A DNA stretch of 64,000 bases from Methyloceanibacter stevinii (GCF_001723355.1 NZ_LPWE01000013.1:124001-188000); one strand, 5' to 3'; shown: positions 9,888-19,776, counted from the stretch's first letter. Notes: generated by a model not told the origin, from the letters alone. Numbers and translations are program-made.

Positions 9888-10599
9888 CGCCGCCATCGCG
9901 GCGCGGTTCGGCGCGAAGGCGTACGTGTACGAAGCGCACGCCGGGCTGCAGGCCGATGTCGCGGCAAGGCTCGCGAAGCACCTTCCCGACTTCGACGCGC
10001 CGAAGGTGCTGGAGCTCGGTTGCGGGACGGGATTGCTGAGCCGTCATCTCGTGGCGCGCTACCCGGACGGCGAGTTTCATCTGACCGATGCGGCCCCCGG
10101 CATGATCGGGGCCTGCCGCGGCAATCTGGAAGGCACGGGCGCGAACGTCTCCTACGAGGTCCTGGATGCGGCCGCGCCCATCGCCTACGAGACTCTCGAC
10201 CTGATCGTCACCAGCATGATGCTCCACTGGTTGAACGACCCGGTCGCCGTGCTGACGGGATTGCAGCGCCGGCTCGCGCCGGGCGGTGTGCTCCTGTTCG
10301 CGACCTTAGGACCCGACAGCTTCGCGGAGTGGCGCACCGTGCTCGCCACCGAAGGTCTCCCGAGCGGTACGCCGTATCTGCCGGAGTTGCCCGGCGTGGT
10401 CGAAGAAGAGCATCTAACGCCCGATAAGGATTCACTTTCCTTCCTCCGGCGCATGCAGGCTGTCGGCGGTCTTCATCCGCGCGACGGCTACGACCCGCTC
10501 TCGCCGGGCGCGCTGCGCCGGGCCATCCGCGCGACCAATATCCGCTTCGGCGGCCGCGTGACATGGCACATCGTCTATGGGCGTCTAGAGCGACCCTGA
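9853..10599 (+). CDS. bioC: Malonyl-ACP O-methyltransferase
   Basis: 248-residue class I SAM methyltransferase that methylates the free carboxyl of malonyl-ACP to prime pimelate synthesis. The start at 9853 (MSLNSPILSRRSA) overlaps the end of the esterase gene by 35 bp, suggesting translational coupling. Motif I is KVLELGCGTGLLS, followed by LTDAAPGM and the BioC-type MMLHWLNDP and GGVLLFATLGPDSF blocks. The order bioF, esterase, bioC and the flanking bioA confirm the role. It overlaps the end of convergent bioA by 15 bp. Confidence 0.92.
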   Translation: MSLNSPILSRRSAAIAARFGAKAYVYEAHAGLQADVAARLAKHLPDFDAPKVLELGCGTGLLSRHLVARYPDGEFHLTDAAPGMIGACRGNLEGTGANVSYEVLDAAAPIAYETLDLIVTSMMLHWLNDPVAVLTGLQRRLAPGGVLLFATLGPDSFAEWRTVLATEGLPSGTPYLPELPGVVEEEHLTPDKDSLSFLRRMQAVGGLHPRDGYDPLSPGALRRAIRATNIRFGGRVTWHIVYGRLERP

Positions 10600-11934
10600 C
10601 GCCAGCCGGTCCATGCCTTCGATCATGGTGGCGTAGGCGTGGGCGAGTTCCTCGTCGGTGATGCAATAGGGCGGCATCAGATAGACCGTCGAGCCGATGG
10701 GCCGAATATTGAGCCCGTTCGCCAGATACCACGCGCGCAGCTTCAGGCTCGCCTCCGACTGGTACTGGGTGTCGCTGCCGAAGTCGAAGGCGAGCGCCGA
10801 GCCGAGCACCCGTGGCCGCATCACGTCGGTCCGTGCCGCCAACACGTCGAGCATGGTCCGGTGGTGCGCGTTGATCTGCGCGATCCGCGCCATCGTCTGC
10901 TCTTCCTCGTAGAGGCCGAGCGAAGCGAGTGCCACCGCGCAGGCCAGCGGATTGCCGGTGAACGAATGCCCGTGCGGCAGAGCTCTGTCGAAATCGTGTC
11001 CGAGGAAGATGTCGAACAGCTGATCGCGCACGACCGTGGCCGCGAGCGCCATGTACCCGCCCGTCAGGCCCTTGGAGAGGCAGACAATGTCCGGCGTGAC
11101 CTCCGCATGCTCCATGGCGAAGAGCTTGCCGGTCCGCCCGAAGCCGGTCGCGACCTCGTCGAAAATTACCAGCACCTTCGCCTCGCGTGCCATGGCCACC
11201 ATGCGCTTGAGGAAGCTCGGACGGCAGATGCGAATGCCAGCCGCACCCTGCATCATCGGCTCGATGATCATCGCTGCGATGTCTTGCTTGTGGTCCGCCA
11301 AGAGCGCTTCGAGCGCGGACAAGGCTCCGGCCTCGCGCTCTTCGACCGCATCGTCGCCCTCGAACGTGGCGGGGTAGGGCACGACCCGGACGTCGCACAT
11401 CAGATCCTTGAAGGCCCCGAACATCTGCGAACTGCGGCCGACCGACATCGCACCCAGCGTGTCGCCGTGGTAGCCGCCGTCGAAGGCGATCAGCGTCCGG
11501 CGCGTCTGGCCGCGATTGAACCAGGATTTGTAGGCGACCTTGATGGCGGTCTCGACGGCGGTGGAGCCGTCGTCGGTGAAGAAGACTCGGTTCAGATCGC
11601 CCGGCAACAGCTCGGAAAGCGCCTTGGCGAGATTGACGGCCGGCGCATGGGTGAAGCCGGCGAACATGATGTGTTCCAGCGTGTCCGCCTGGCGGGAGAG
11701 CGCGGCGTTGATCTTGGGATGGGCATGGCCGTGGGTGCAGGTCCACCAGGACGAGATCATGTCCAGGATCTCGCGCCCGTCCGCGTCGAACAGCGATGCG
11801 CCCTTGGCGCGCGCGATCACGGGAGGCTCCACCTCGATGCCGTGCTGCGTGTAGGGATGCCAGACATGGCGCTTGTCGAGCGCGATGATCTCTTCTGCGG
11901 ACTGCGAGCCCTGTAGATTTGAGTGTTCGTTCAC
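10585..11934 (-). CDS. bioA: Adenosylmethionine-8-amino-7-oxononanoate aminotransferase
   Basis: 449-residue class III PLP aminotransferase converting KAPA to DAPA with S-adenosylmethionine as amino donor. BioA hallmarks: RHVWHPYTQ at the N-terminus, SSWWTCTHGHAHP, FTDDGSTAVETAIK, GGYHGDTLGAMSVG, FDEVATGFGRTG, the PLP lysine in CLSKGLTGGYM, and HSFTGNPLACAVA. It is downstream of bioD on the minus strand with a 4-bp overlap (11931-11934), so the two form an operon. Length and motifs are complete. Confidence 0.96.
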   Translation of the reverse strand: MNEHSNLQGSQSAEEIIALDKRHVWHPYTQHGIEVEPPVIARAKGASLFDADGREILDMISSWWTCTHGHAHPKINAALSRQADTLEHIMFAGFTHAPAVNLAKALSELLPGDLNRVFFTDDGSTAVETAIKVAYKSWFNRGQTRRTLIAFDGGYHGDTLGAMSVGRSSQMFGAFKDLMCDVRVVPYPATFEGDDAVEEREAGALSALEALLADHKQDIAAMIIEPMMQGAAGIRICRPSFLKRMVAMAREAKVLVIFDEVATGFGRTGKLFAMEHAEVTPDIVCLSKGLTGGYMALAATVVRDQLFDIFLGHDFDRALPHGHSFTGNPLACAVALASLGLYEEEQTMARIAQINAHHRTMLDVLAARTDVMRPRVLGSALAFDFGSDTQYQSEASLKLRAWYLANGLNIRPIGSTVYLMPPYCITDEELAHAYATMIEGMDRLASGSL

Positions 11935-12563
11935 GGCCTTACCGTTGCAAGTTTGAGAAGATCGAGTTCCGGCTCGATAGCCTTCAGCGTGTCGCGGTTG
12001 ACCGTCTCGAGCTGTGGAATCTCGGCGATCACTTCGACCTTGCCGAAGCGCTCGATGGCCGCCCGATTATGCGGCGTTTCGGGCCCGCTGATGACGACGC
12101 CCGCGAGCGGCAGGCCCCGCCGCCTGATCGCTTCCAGCGACAGCAGCGTATGGTTGATCGTCCCGAGCGTCGAGCGGGCGACAAGGACAATGGGCAGGTC
12201 GAGCGCGTCTGCAAGATCGATCATGTAGACGCCGTCCGAAATCGGCACCATCAAGCCACCGGCACCCTCGACCACCACGAGCCCATCGTGAGGCGGCAGT
12301 TTGATCTTCTCCATGTCCAGCGCGATGTTGGCCCGGCGCGCGGATTCGTGCGGCGCCATGGGCTCGGGCAGGAGATAAGCCTCGGGCAGGACGCGGCTGA
12401 CGGGGAGCTCGGCCAGTTGCTGAACGGTCGCCGAGTCCGTGGTGGGAACGGTGCCGGCCTGGATCGGCTTCCAATAGGCGCCGTCGAGCTGGGTCAGCAG
12501 CCAGGCGGACACCAGCGTCTTGCCGACCTCGGTGTCGGTGCCTGTAACGAAAAAGCCGGACAA
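11931..12563 (-). CDS. bioD: Dethiobiotin synthetase
   Basis: 210-residue ATP-dependent carboxylase that forms the ureido ring of dethiobiotin. The Walker-A-like loop GTDTEVGKT lies at residues 8-16, followed by YWKPIQAG and EGAGGLMVPI. The start is inferred to be a TTG at 12563: no ATG precedes the conserved FFVTGTDTEVGKT block closely, and an AGGAG ribosome-binding site sits seven bases upstream of this TTG. The stop overlaps the bioA start by 4 bp. The divergent 157-bp gap to the ABC binding-protein gene holds the likely bioDA promoter. Confidence 0.93.
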   Translation of the reverse strand: MSGFFVTGTDTEVGKTLVSAWLLTQLDGAYWKPIQAGTVPTTDSATVQQLAELPVSRVLPEAYLLPEPMAPHESARRANIALDMEKIKLPPHDGLVVVEGAGGLMVPISDGVYMIDLADALDLPIVLVARSTLGTINHTLLSLEAIRRRGLPLAGVVISGPETPHNRAAIERFGKVEVIAEIPQLETVNRDTLKAIEPELDLLKLATVRP

Positions 12564-12720
12564 TGCGGCACTCCTAGCGTTGTTCGGGCGCGGGTGGGGG
12601 ACTTTATCGGCCAGGGACGGAGAGGCAAGAGGACCCGAGTACGACCTTTGGCGGCCAAAATGCCGCTCAAATCGTTTTCGTCTGGACGGGATGCGCCGAG
12701 TTGGGCGAAAAATCGCATCC

Positions 12721-14273
12721 ATGACCCGCTTTCTGATGATCTTTCTCGTGGCGCTTTTGGGATGCGCCACGATCGCGACTGCCGAGGGCAAGACGCTTCG
12801 GATGGCCTACGACGCCGATCCGACCTCGCTCGACCCCCATGAGCAGCTCGCCAGCGCGACGCTGCAGCTCTCGCATCTTGTGTTCGATCCGCTGGTGCGG
12901 CGCCGCCAGGACAACTCGTTCGAGCCGCGCCTTGCGGAAAGCTGGGAGCAGGTCGACGACGTCACCCTGCGCTTCCATTTGCGGGACGGGGTGACGTTTC
13001 ACTCGGGCCGCAAGATGACCGCGGACGACGTGGTCTGGACTTTCGAGCGCCTCAAGAAGAGTCCAGATTTCAAAGCGTTGTACGAGCCTTTTGAATCAGC
13101 AAAGGCAGTCGATGCGCACACGGTCGACATCGTCACCAAGGCGCCGTATCCGCTCACGCTCAATCTGGCCACCTACATCTTCCCCATGGACCGCGAGTTC
13201 TATTCAGGGACCGACGAGAACGGCCGGCCGAAGGATGCGGTGGTGAAACACGGGTCGTCTTTCGCGTCGTCCCACATCAGTGGGACGGGGCCGTTTCGCG
13301 TGACGAAGCGCGAGCAAGGTATCCGGCTCGAGCTCAAGCGCGTCGACGACTATTGGGACAAGGACTCGCCGGGCAACGTGGACAAGATCGTGCTGACGCC
13401 GATCAAGGAGCCCGCGACCCGGGTCGCCGCGCTTCTTGCCAGTGACGTGGATTTCATCGCGCCCGTTCCGCCCACGGACTTCAAGCGCTTGGAAGCGGCG
13501 TCCTGCTGCACGCTTGTGACCATGCCATCGACCCGGATTTTGACCTTCCAGCTGAACCAGGATCGCGTCGAGGCGTTCAAGGACCCGCGCGTCCGCAAGG
13601 CCATGAGCTATGCCATCAACCGGGAAGGGATCGCCAAGAAGATCATGCGCGGCTTCGCAACGCCCGCCGGGCAGGTCAGCCCCGAAGGTTATGCGGGACA
13701 CGATCCGGGTCTGACGCCTCCTTATGACATCGAGAAGGCCAAGGCGCTGATGAAGGAAGCCGGGTACGAGGACGGCTTCTCGGTGACCGTGATCGCGCCC
13801 AACAATCGTTACGTGGGTGATGCCCGCATCGCCGAGGCGGTCGCCGCCATGCTGGCCAAGATCAACATCAAGGTCGACCTGCAAACCATGCCGAGGCGCA
13901 GTATTGGCAGCGCTTCGACCAGCGCGACGGCGATATCCTGATGATCGGCTGGCAGTCCGATACGCAAGACTCGGCGAATTTCTACGAGTTCCTGGCCATG
14001 ACGCCGGACGCCAAGACCGGATACGGCCAATACAACGCGGGCGACTATTCGAACGCCGAAGTGGACCGGCTCACGATGCAGACGCAGACGATGACGGATC
14101 CTGAAGCCCGCGCCGAGGTCCTCAAGCAGATCGAGCGGATACTTGCCGACGATGCGGCGCTGCTGCCTATTCAATGGCAGCACCTTGCGTGGGCCGCGCG
14201 CAAGAATGTGAATATCGAGCCCATCGTGAATGCCATAGACATGCCCTATCTTGCGGACCTCGTGATCGACTAG
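12721..14273 (+). CDS. Peptide-type ABC transporter substrate-binding protein (family 5, one frameshift)
   Basis: Periplasmic solute-binding protein of the oligopeptide/dipeptide/nickel family, about 517 residues when repaired. It begins with a secretion signal (MTRFLMIFLVALLGCATIATA); ALLGC could be a weak lipobox or the signal could end at ATA. Family blocks: MAYDADPTSLDPHE, LAESWEQVDD, FHLRDGVTFHSG, ISGTGPFRVTKRE, FKDPRVRKAMSYAINR. The first frame runs into a false stop near 13941; from about 13895 the next frame continues with EAQYWQRFDQRDGDILMIGW to the TAG at 14271-14273. One added base after CCGA near 13893-13896 restores it. Its two permeases are at 15689-17597; no ATPase genes are in the window. 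The substrate cannot be told from sequence. Confidence 0.85.
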
Positions 14274-14299
14274 GTCGCGCCTTCTGGGGAGGATTGGTG

Positions 14300-14845
14300 A
14301 TGTTCAAGAAAATTCTGCTCGTGCTCTTGGTGCTGATCGGCGCCTTTGCGATCTACGTCGCGCTCCAGCCCGACGAGTACAGGGTCGAACGCTCGGTGAC
14401 CGTCGCCGCACCGGCGGGCGCGGTCTTTGGGAACGTCGACAATCTGCGCAACTGGGAGGCGTGGTCGCCTTGGGCGAAGCTCGACCCCGATGCCAAGGTC
14501 GCGTTCGAAGGACCCGAGGCAGGGAAGGGCGCCGCGATGACCTGGGACGGCGACGACAATGTGGGGGCCGGCAAGATGACCATCGTCGAAAGCGAGCCCG
14601 ACAAGGCCGTCAACATCCAGGTGACGTTCACCCGGCCGTTCGAAGGCGGCACGAATTCGGATTTCAGCTTCACGCCCAAAGCCAACCAGACAGGGAGCGA
14701 CCAAACCGAGGTCACCTGGGCGATGCATGGCACGCACAACTTCATGGAGAAGGCGTTCTGCGTCGTCTTCAATGGGCTCGGCATGATGGGCAACGACATC
14801 GACAAGGGCCTGTCCCAACTGAAGTCCGTTTCGGAGCAGTCCTGA
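14300..14845 (+). CDS. SRPBCC (START-like) domain protein with N-terminal membrane anchor
   Basis: 181-residue protein with one N-terminal hydrophobic helix (KKILLVLLVLIGAFAIYVAL) and a soluble domain of the polyketide cyclase/SRPBCC type: YRVERSVTVAAPAGAVF, then NWEAWSPWAK, FTRPFEGGTN and EVTWAMHGTHNF. The start at 14300 follows a GGGGAGG ribosome-binding site. Members bind small hydrophobic ligands, but no specific role is known. It sits between the binding protein and the permeases of the ABC transporter without obvious functional link. Confidence 0.75.
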   Translation: MFKKILLVLLVLIGAFAIYVALQPDEYRVERSVTVAAPAGAVFGNVDNLRNWEAWSPWAKLDPDAKVAFEGPEAGKGAAMTWDGDDNVGAGKMTIVESEPDKAVNIQVTFTRPFEGGTNSDFSFTPKANQTGSDQTEVTWAMHGTHNFMEKAFCVVFNGLGMMGNDIDKGLSQLKSVSEQS

Positions 14846-15016
14846 ACCAGACTTCGACCGTGGCCACTGCGGTCCAGGTCAATTGGTCTGATATCGGCGC
14901 CTAGGCTATAGTTGCATCATGTGGTTCGCCGAAGCGCGCATCCCCGCGCGGGCGGCTACGAGCGGCAACGGCTTAGGGGGGCGCGGCAGCGACATTGGCA
15001 TTGCCCGCTAAAGGTA

Positions 15017-15643
15017 ATGGTTTGGGATTTCCTGAAGGACGACACCCAGCCGCGGTTGCCCAATCGCGCGCGTGTCGTTCTGACCATGGCCTTGGTTGGA
15101 ATCCTGACCGGTCTGATCTCGAGCCTGCCATCGCCATTGCCGTCCATTCGCCTCGAGGAAGACGGGCTGATCCTCAACACGGCGAGCAGCCCGCTCCATG
15201 CGGGCCTTGCCTTCGCGATCGGTATTGCCGTCTGCATGTGGGCCTGGGTGTCGCGCGAGGTGGGCAAGTGTCTGCTGACTGCTGTGCTGGTCTTCCTCGG
15301 CTGGCTGGCAGCCGTGAACACGGCCAACGACCTCTATCAATTCCTGATCGGTTCGGGTGCGTTCGGCTCCGAGACCGGAGCGAAGGCGACACGCGAAGCT
15401 TCCGGACTCATTATCGGGGGCGTGGTGGCCGGTGCTGTCGGGGCGGGCCTGTCGGCTTTCGGCGCCGGAATTCCGGCGGCGGCGATCCGCCGGCCCCAAA
15501 ATTGGGGGCTGATCGTTCTTGCGGGCGCGGTGGCGGGCATCATGCTGTACCCGGCGGCCGTGCTGCGCATGCCGCATGTGATGTTCGTGCCGTGGCAAGC
15601 CTTGGTGGCGGCGTCCATCGGCTTTGGTTTGACGCGGCGTTGA
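15017..15643 (+). CDS. Polytopic membrane protein, unknown function
   Basis: 208-residue protein starting MVWDFLKDDTQPRLPNRARV, with about five to six hydrophobic segments and a periplasmic loop (LPSPLPSIRLEEDGLIL) after the first. The start at 15017 follows a weak AAGG; an earlier in-frame ATG would add an arginine-rich leader of non-coding appearance. No known family recognised. It is followed after 45 bp by the ABC permease gene. Confidence 0.5.
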   Translation: MVWDFLKDDTQPRLPNRARVVLTMALVGILTGLISSLPSPLPSIRLEEDGLILNTASSPLHAGLAFAIGIAVCMWAWVSREVGKCLLTAVLVFLGWLAAVNTANDLYQFLIGSGAFGSETGAKATREASGLIIGGVVAGAVGAGLSAFGAGIPAAAIRRPQNWGLIVLAGAVAGIMLYPAAVLRMPHVMFVPWQALVAASIGFGLTRR

Positions 15644-15688
15644 GCGGTTTCCACTCGGCGCAGCGCCCCGATCCGGGAGCGCGCCAAA

Positions 15689-16680
15689 ATGGATAGTCTG
15701 CTTTCGGCCCTAGCATTCCTCGCGCGGCGGCTCGTTCAGGCCCTTCTCGTCATGCTGGCGATCCTGGTTATCGCCTTTGCGGTACGCGAGAGCTTGGCGA
15801 TCCGATCCGCGAGTTCACGGGGCAGGTGGTGTCGGAGTCGGAGCGCGCCGAGTTGCGCAAGGAGTTGGGTCTCGACCGCCCGTGGCCCGTCCAGTTTGCC
15901 GACTATCTCGGCCGGGCCGCCCACGGGGACCTCGGCACCTCCTTCATCTACAAGAAGCCGACTGTCGATGTGGTGCTGGCCAAGTTTCCGGCGAGCTTCG
16001 AATTGGTGCTGGGCGCGAGCCTGATCGTGCTGCTCTTCTGCGTCCCGGCCGGCGTCTACTGCGCCGTCCGTCCCAACCGGCTTGGCGCCAGGCTGGTTCT
16101 GGGCTTAAGCGTGCTCGGGATCTCGATCCCCGTGTTTCTCACCGGCATCGTGCTCATCACGGTGTTCTCCGTCTGGCTCGGGTGGCTGCCAGCGTTCGGG
16201 CGCGGCCAGACCGTCGCCATCGGGCCCTGGACCACCGGGGTCCTCACGCTCGACGGCCTGGAGCACCTCCTGCTGCCGGCGCTCACGCTCTCCTCGATCA
16301 TGCTGCCGCTGTTCGTCCGGCTGGTACGCAGCGCCATGCTCGGCGAGCTGGGGCATGACTATGTGCGCACCGCCTGGGCCAAAGGAGCCTCGCCCTTGCG
16401 CGTCTGGATCGTCCATGCGCTGCGCAACGCGCTGCTGCCGCTGGTGGCGGTCGGCGGTCTGCAAGTCGGCACGCTGGTCGCCTATACGCTCCTGACCGAG
16501 ACCGTGTTCCAGTGGCCCGGCATGGGCTTTCTGTTTCTCGAGGCGGTGACGCGCTCCGACATTCCCCTGATCACGACCTATCTTGTGCTCGTCGGATTGC
16601 TGTTCGTCGTGGTGAATACGCTGGTCGACCTTCTGAGCCTGGCGCTCGACCCCCGCGTCAGCCTGGAGGGGGCACGATGA
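15689..16680 (+). CDS. Peptide-type ABC transporter permease, DppB/OppB-like (one frameshift)
   Basis: First permease subunit of a peptide-type importer, about 330 residues and six membrane helices when repaired. The N-terminal helix (LVQALLVMLAILVIAFAV) lies in one frame; from about 15797 the next frame continues with GDPIREFTGQVVSESERA, KELGLDRPWPVQF, the periplasmic loop, and the coupling motif DYVRTAWAKGASPLRV. Adding a single G at the GG of 15796-15797 restores RESLGDPIREF, the expected family sequence. It overlaps the next permease gene by an ATGA at 16677-16680, so the two are co-translated. Confidence 0.87.
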
Positions 16681-17597
16681 GCGTGTCTCCCGCCGCGGCT
16701 GGCACAAACGGTGTGCTGGCCTTCACCCGAGGGCGGCCAGGCGTCGGCCTTGCCTTCATCGTGCTGGTCGTCATCGCGGCGGCTGCCTTGTTGGCGCCGG
16801 TGATCGCGCCCCAGGACCCATTCGACCTTGCCGGGTTCGACATTCTGGATGCCGAACTGCCCCCGGCCTGGCTGGAAGGGGGCGAGGCCCGCTTTCCGCT
16901 GGGGACCGATGCGCAAGGCCGCGATCTCCTCAGCGCCATCCTTTACGGCGCCCGCATCTCGCTCGTGATCGGCGTTCTGGCGGTGCTGATCCAGGCCGTG
17001 ATCGGCGTGACCTTGGGGCTGCTTGCGGGCTATTTCGGGGGGCGCACTGATGCCGTCGTGACGCGCTTGGCCGATATCCAACTCGCCCTGTCGACCCTCA
17101 TGATGGCCATCGTCGCCATGGCGCTGGTTCGCGCCGGGCTCGGCGGCGCGGCGCTCAGCGTCTTCGCGGTGCCGCTGCTAGTGGTCGTGATCGGCCTCGC
17201 GGAATGGCCCATTTTCGCCCGCACGACCCGCGCCGCGGTGCTGGTCGAGGCCACCAAGGATTACGTGCGTGCGGCCCGGGCGGTGGGCGACACCGATTGG
17301 ACCATCTTGCGCCGCCACATCCTCCCCAACAGCCTCTCTCCCTTGATCATCGTGGCCACCACGCAAGTCGCCGGCGCGATCATGGCCGAGGCGGCCTTGT
17401 CTTTTCTCGGGCTCGGCATGCCGGTCACGAAGCCGTCGCTCGGCACGCTGATCCGCTCCGGCTACGATCTCATGTTCGCCGGGAGCTGGTGGGTCACGGT
17501 TCTACCCGGCCTGGTTCTCATCGCCGTGCTGATCTCGATCAACGTCCTGGGGGACGGCTTACGCGATTGGCTGGATCCGCGCCGCCATTCGGTCTGA
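16677..17597 (+). CDS. Peptide-type ABC transporter permease, DppC/OppC-like
   Basis: 306-residue second permease with six predicted helices. Hallmarks: LGTDAQGRDLLSAILYGARISL near residue 80, the coupling motif KDYVRAARAVGDTDWTIL, HILPNSLSPLII, and AEAALSFLGLGMPVTKPSLG. It partners the preceding permease (ATGA overlap) and the binding protein upstream. The missing ATP-binding subunits may be encoded elsewhere. Confidence 0.92.
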   Translation: MSVSPAAAGTNGVLAFTRGRPGVGLAFIVLVVIAAAALLAPVIAPQDPFDLAGFDILDAELPPAWLEGGEARFPLGTDAQGRDLLSAILYGARISLVIGVLAVLIQAVIGVTLGLLAGYFGGRTDAVVTRLADIQLALSTLMMAIVAMALVRAGLGGAALSVFAVPLLVVVIGLAEWPIFARTTRAAVLVEATKDYVRAARAVGDTDWTILRRHILPNSLSPLIIVATTQVAGAIMAEAALSFLGLGMPVTKPSLGTLIRSGYDLMFAGSWWVTVLPGLVLIAVLISINVLGDGLRDWLDPRRHSV

Positions 17598-17807
17598 TCC
17601 TCCGCCCAAATGAAGGGCAAAACGGCCAAAGCGCTTGATAATTTGGGCTACGGCGACCCATAAGATATACAGGGGCGCGAGCCTAGTCGCCCGGGGAGTG
17701 GCGCCATGGGGCGGCCCGGATACGCGTCCGGGCGCCCTGCGTACGGCAGAACCCCCAAAAGCAGAGCCCTGAGAGCAGAGCCTCGAAGGCACCGCGGAGG
17801 AGACGTC

Positions 17808-18802
17808 ATGGAGACCCCGAGCCCGGCCAATCCGGATCTCATTTTTGCTTTGCGCCGCGTGACCGAGGGCGCAGCCTGCGCGGCCTTCAACTGGATCGGC
17901 CGAGGCGACGCGGACGATGGCGGCAATGCGGCGCTGGAAGCCATGCGCGCCGCGCTCGGGGAGATCGACGTCGACGCGGTGGTCGTCATCGGCGAGGCCA
18001 CGGCGGGCGAAGCCCCGCAGCCGCACCGCGGCGAGCGCCTGGGACGCCCCGGCGCGGCCTTCAAGGCCGATATCGCCGTCGATCCGGTCGAGGGCACCAG
18101 CTACCTCGTCCGCGGCCTCACCAACGCTTTGGCGGTTTTGGCTGTCGCGCCGCGCGGCGCCATGATGGACCCAGGCCCCGCCTTCTACATGGAGAAGTTC
18201 GTGGCCGCAGCGCCCGCGCGCGGCAAGATCGACCCGTCCTGGCCAACGGCAAAGAAGCTTGAGGAACTCGCGAAGGTCCTGGGCAAGGATATCTACGATC
18301 TGAACGTCTTCGTTCTGGAGAAACCCCGTCACCGCGAGCTCGTGAACGAGATCTTGGCCGCAGGCGCCCGCGTGGCGATGTATCCGGCAGGCGACGTGGC
18401 CGGCGCGCTTATGGCGGCCGTTCCGGGTTCGTCGATCGATGCGCTGATGGGGACGGGAGGAACGCCGGAGGGCATCATGTCCGCCTGCGCCGTCCGTGCC
18501 ATCGGCGGTGAGTTCCTGGCCCGGTTCGATCCTCAGCTCCAAACGGAGACGCAGGCCGTGCACGATGCCGGCATCGACACCACGCGCTGGTACCAGCGCG
18601 ACGAACTCATAACCTCGGACGATGTGTTCTTTTGCGCGACGGGCATCACCACGGGCCTATGCTCGAAGGCGTGGAGCGCGGAAAATCGCACTATAAAGTG
18701 CAGACAATGATGATAACCGGTGCGACGGGCGAACGGCAGATCATGACGAGCTATCTGCCGACCGACCGCCTTGCGAGTGTGGCGGCTCGCGACGTCGCCT
18801 AA
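17808..18802 (+). CDS. glpX: Class II fructose-1,6-bisphosphatase (GlpX type, one frameshift near 3' end)
   Basis: Class II FBPase, about 331 residues, removing the C1 phosphate from fructose-1,6-bisphosphate and often sedoheptulose-1,7-bisphosphate. The start at 17808 has a GGAGG ribosome-binding site at 17796-17800. Family blocks: ALRRVTEGAACAAFNWIGRG, IGEATAGEAPQ, the metal site IAVDPVEGTSYLVRG, MEKFVAA, and GTGGTPEGIMSACAVRAIGG. Near 18655 the frame shifts; the continuing frame encodes GPMLEGVERGKSHYKVQT and ends at the TAA at 18800-18802. Adding one G to ACGGGCC restores the family C-terminus. It opens the sugar-phosphate operon; prk follows 35 bp later. Confidence 0.92.
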
Positions 18803-18837
18803 TAAGCCATAACGGTTGGAGACGCCTGGGAAGGGAT

Positions 18838-19776
18838 ATGCCCAAGCGAGTAGATCATCCGATCATCCTCGGAATCGTGGGTGATTCTGCGTCTGGAAAG
18901 ACGACCTTGTCGGCCGGAGTCGCACAGATTCTGGGTGAGGAGCATTGCTCGGTCTTTTGCACGGACGACTACCACTGCTATTCCCGGAAGGAGCGGAACG
19001 ACGCGGGTCTTTCCGCCCTCGACCCCCGCGCGAATTACATCGACGTTCTCGAGCAGCACCTGCGGCTCTTGCGCAAGGGCGAGCCGGTCCTGAAGCCCGT
19101 TTATTGCCACCACGACGGGACACTAGGGCGTCCGCGCTATTTCAGACCGACCGAGTTCGTGATTGTCGAAGGCCTGCTCGGCTATAGCACGCGCGCCATG
19201 CGGGACTGCTACGACGTCAAAATATACCTCGATCCGGTCGACGACCTGAGGATCAAATGGAAGATCCACCGGGACACGACGAAGCGGAACTACAGGCTGG
19301 AGGACGTTGTCGCCTCGCTCGAAAGGCGAAAGCGCGACAGCTCGAAATTCATCCATCCGCAGCGCACCTTCGCCGATATCGTCATCCGGTTCCTGCCGCC
19401 CCAGGAGGTGGACGACACCGATACCCATCTCAGCGTGCGGCATCTTTTGCGGCCCACATTGCCGCACCCGGACTTCTCGCCGCTGTTCGACGGCAGCAGC
19501 AATGCGGGCCTGCATCTCGAGCTCGCGCGCGATAGGGATGGAAAACCCGTCGACGTACTTGAGATCAACGGCAATATCTCCGACAAGAGAGCCGAGCGGA
19601 TCGAGGATCTGCTCTGGAATCTCATCCCGGAGGCGGGTCACTTGCGCGACCAGGTCGGTCGTATCGATATCGCCAACGGAGCCAATGGCGCGCGTAAGAG
19701 CCACCCGCTGGCGCTGACCCAGCTTCTCGTGGGCTATCACGCGGTCAAGGCGGCGATGGGCGTTCGCGCTTACTAG
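18838..19776 (+). CDS. prk: Phosphoribulokinase
   Basis: 312-residue P-loop kinase that phosphorylates ribulose-5-phosphate to ribulose-1,5-bisphosphate. The Walker A loop is GDSASGKTT near residue 15, followed by FCTDDYHCY, LDPRANYIDVL, PVYCHHDGTLG and the Walker B region FVIVEGLLGY. The middle segment (KIYLDPVDDLRIKWKIHRD, with KFIHPQRTFADIVI) resembles the cyanobacterial/plant-like class of the enzyme more than the short class I enzyme typical of many proteobacteria; that is my reading of motifs, not an alignment. The kinase is followed by a C-terminal domain. Position between glpX and tkt supports the call. Confidence 0.9.
   Translation: MPKRVDHPIILGIVGDSASGKTTLSAGVAQILGEEHCSVFCTDDYHCYSRKERNDAGLSALDPRANYIDVLEQHLRLLRKGEPVLKPVYCHHDGTLGRPRYFRPTEFVIVEGLLGYSTRAMRDCYDVKIYLDPVDDLRIKWKIHRDTTKRNYRLEDVVASLERRKRDSSKFIHPQRTFADIVIRFLPPQEVDDTDTHLSVRHLLRPTLPHPDFSPLFDGSSNAGLHLELARDRDGKPVDVLEINGNISDKRAERIEDLLWNLIPEAGHLRDQVGRIDIANGANGARKSHPLALTQLLVGYHAVKAAMGVRAY

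Noticed and set aside
17631-17670. Sigma-70 promoter and CbbR site before glpX
   Set aside because: TTGATA and TAAGAT are present but 20 bases apart, and no clear T-N11-A repeat stands out.
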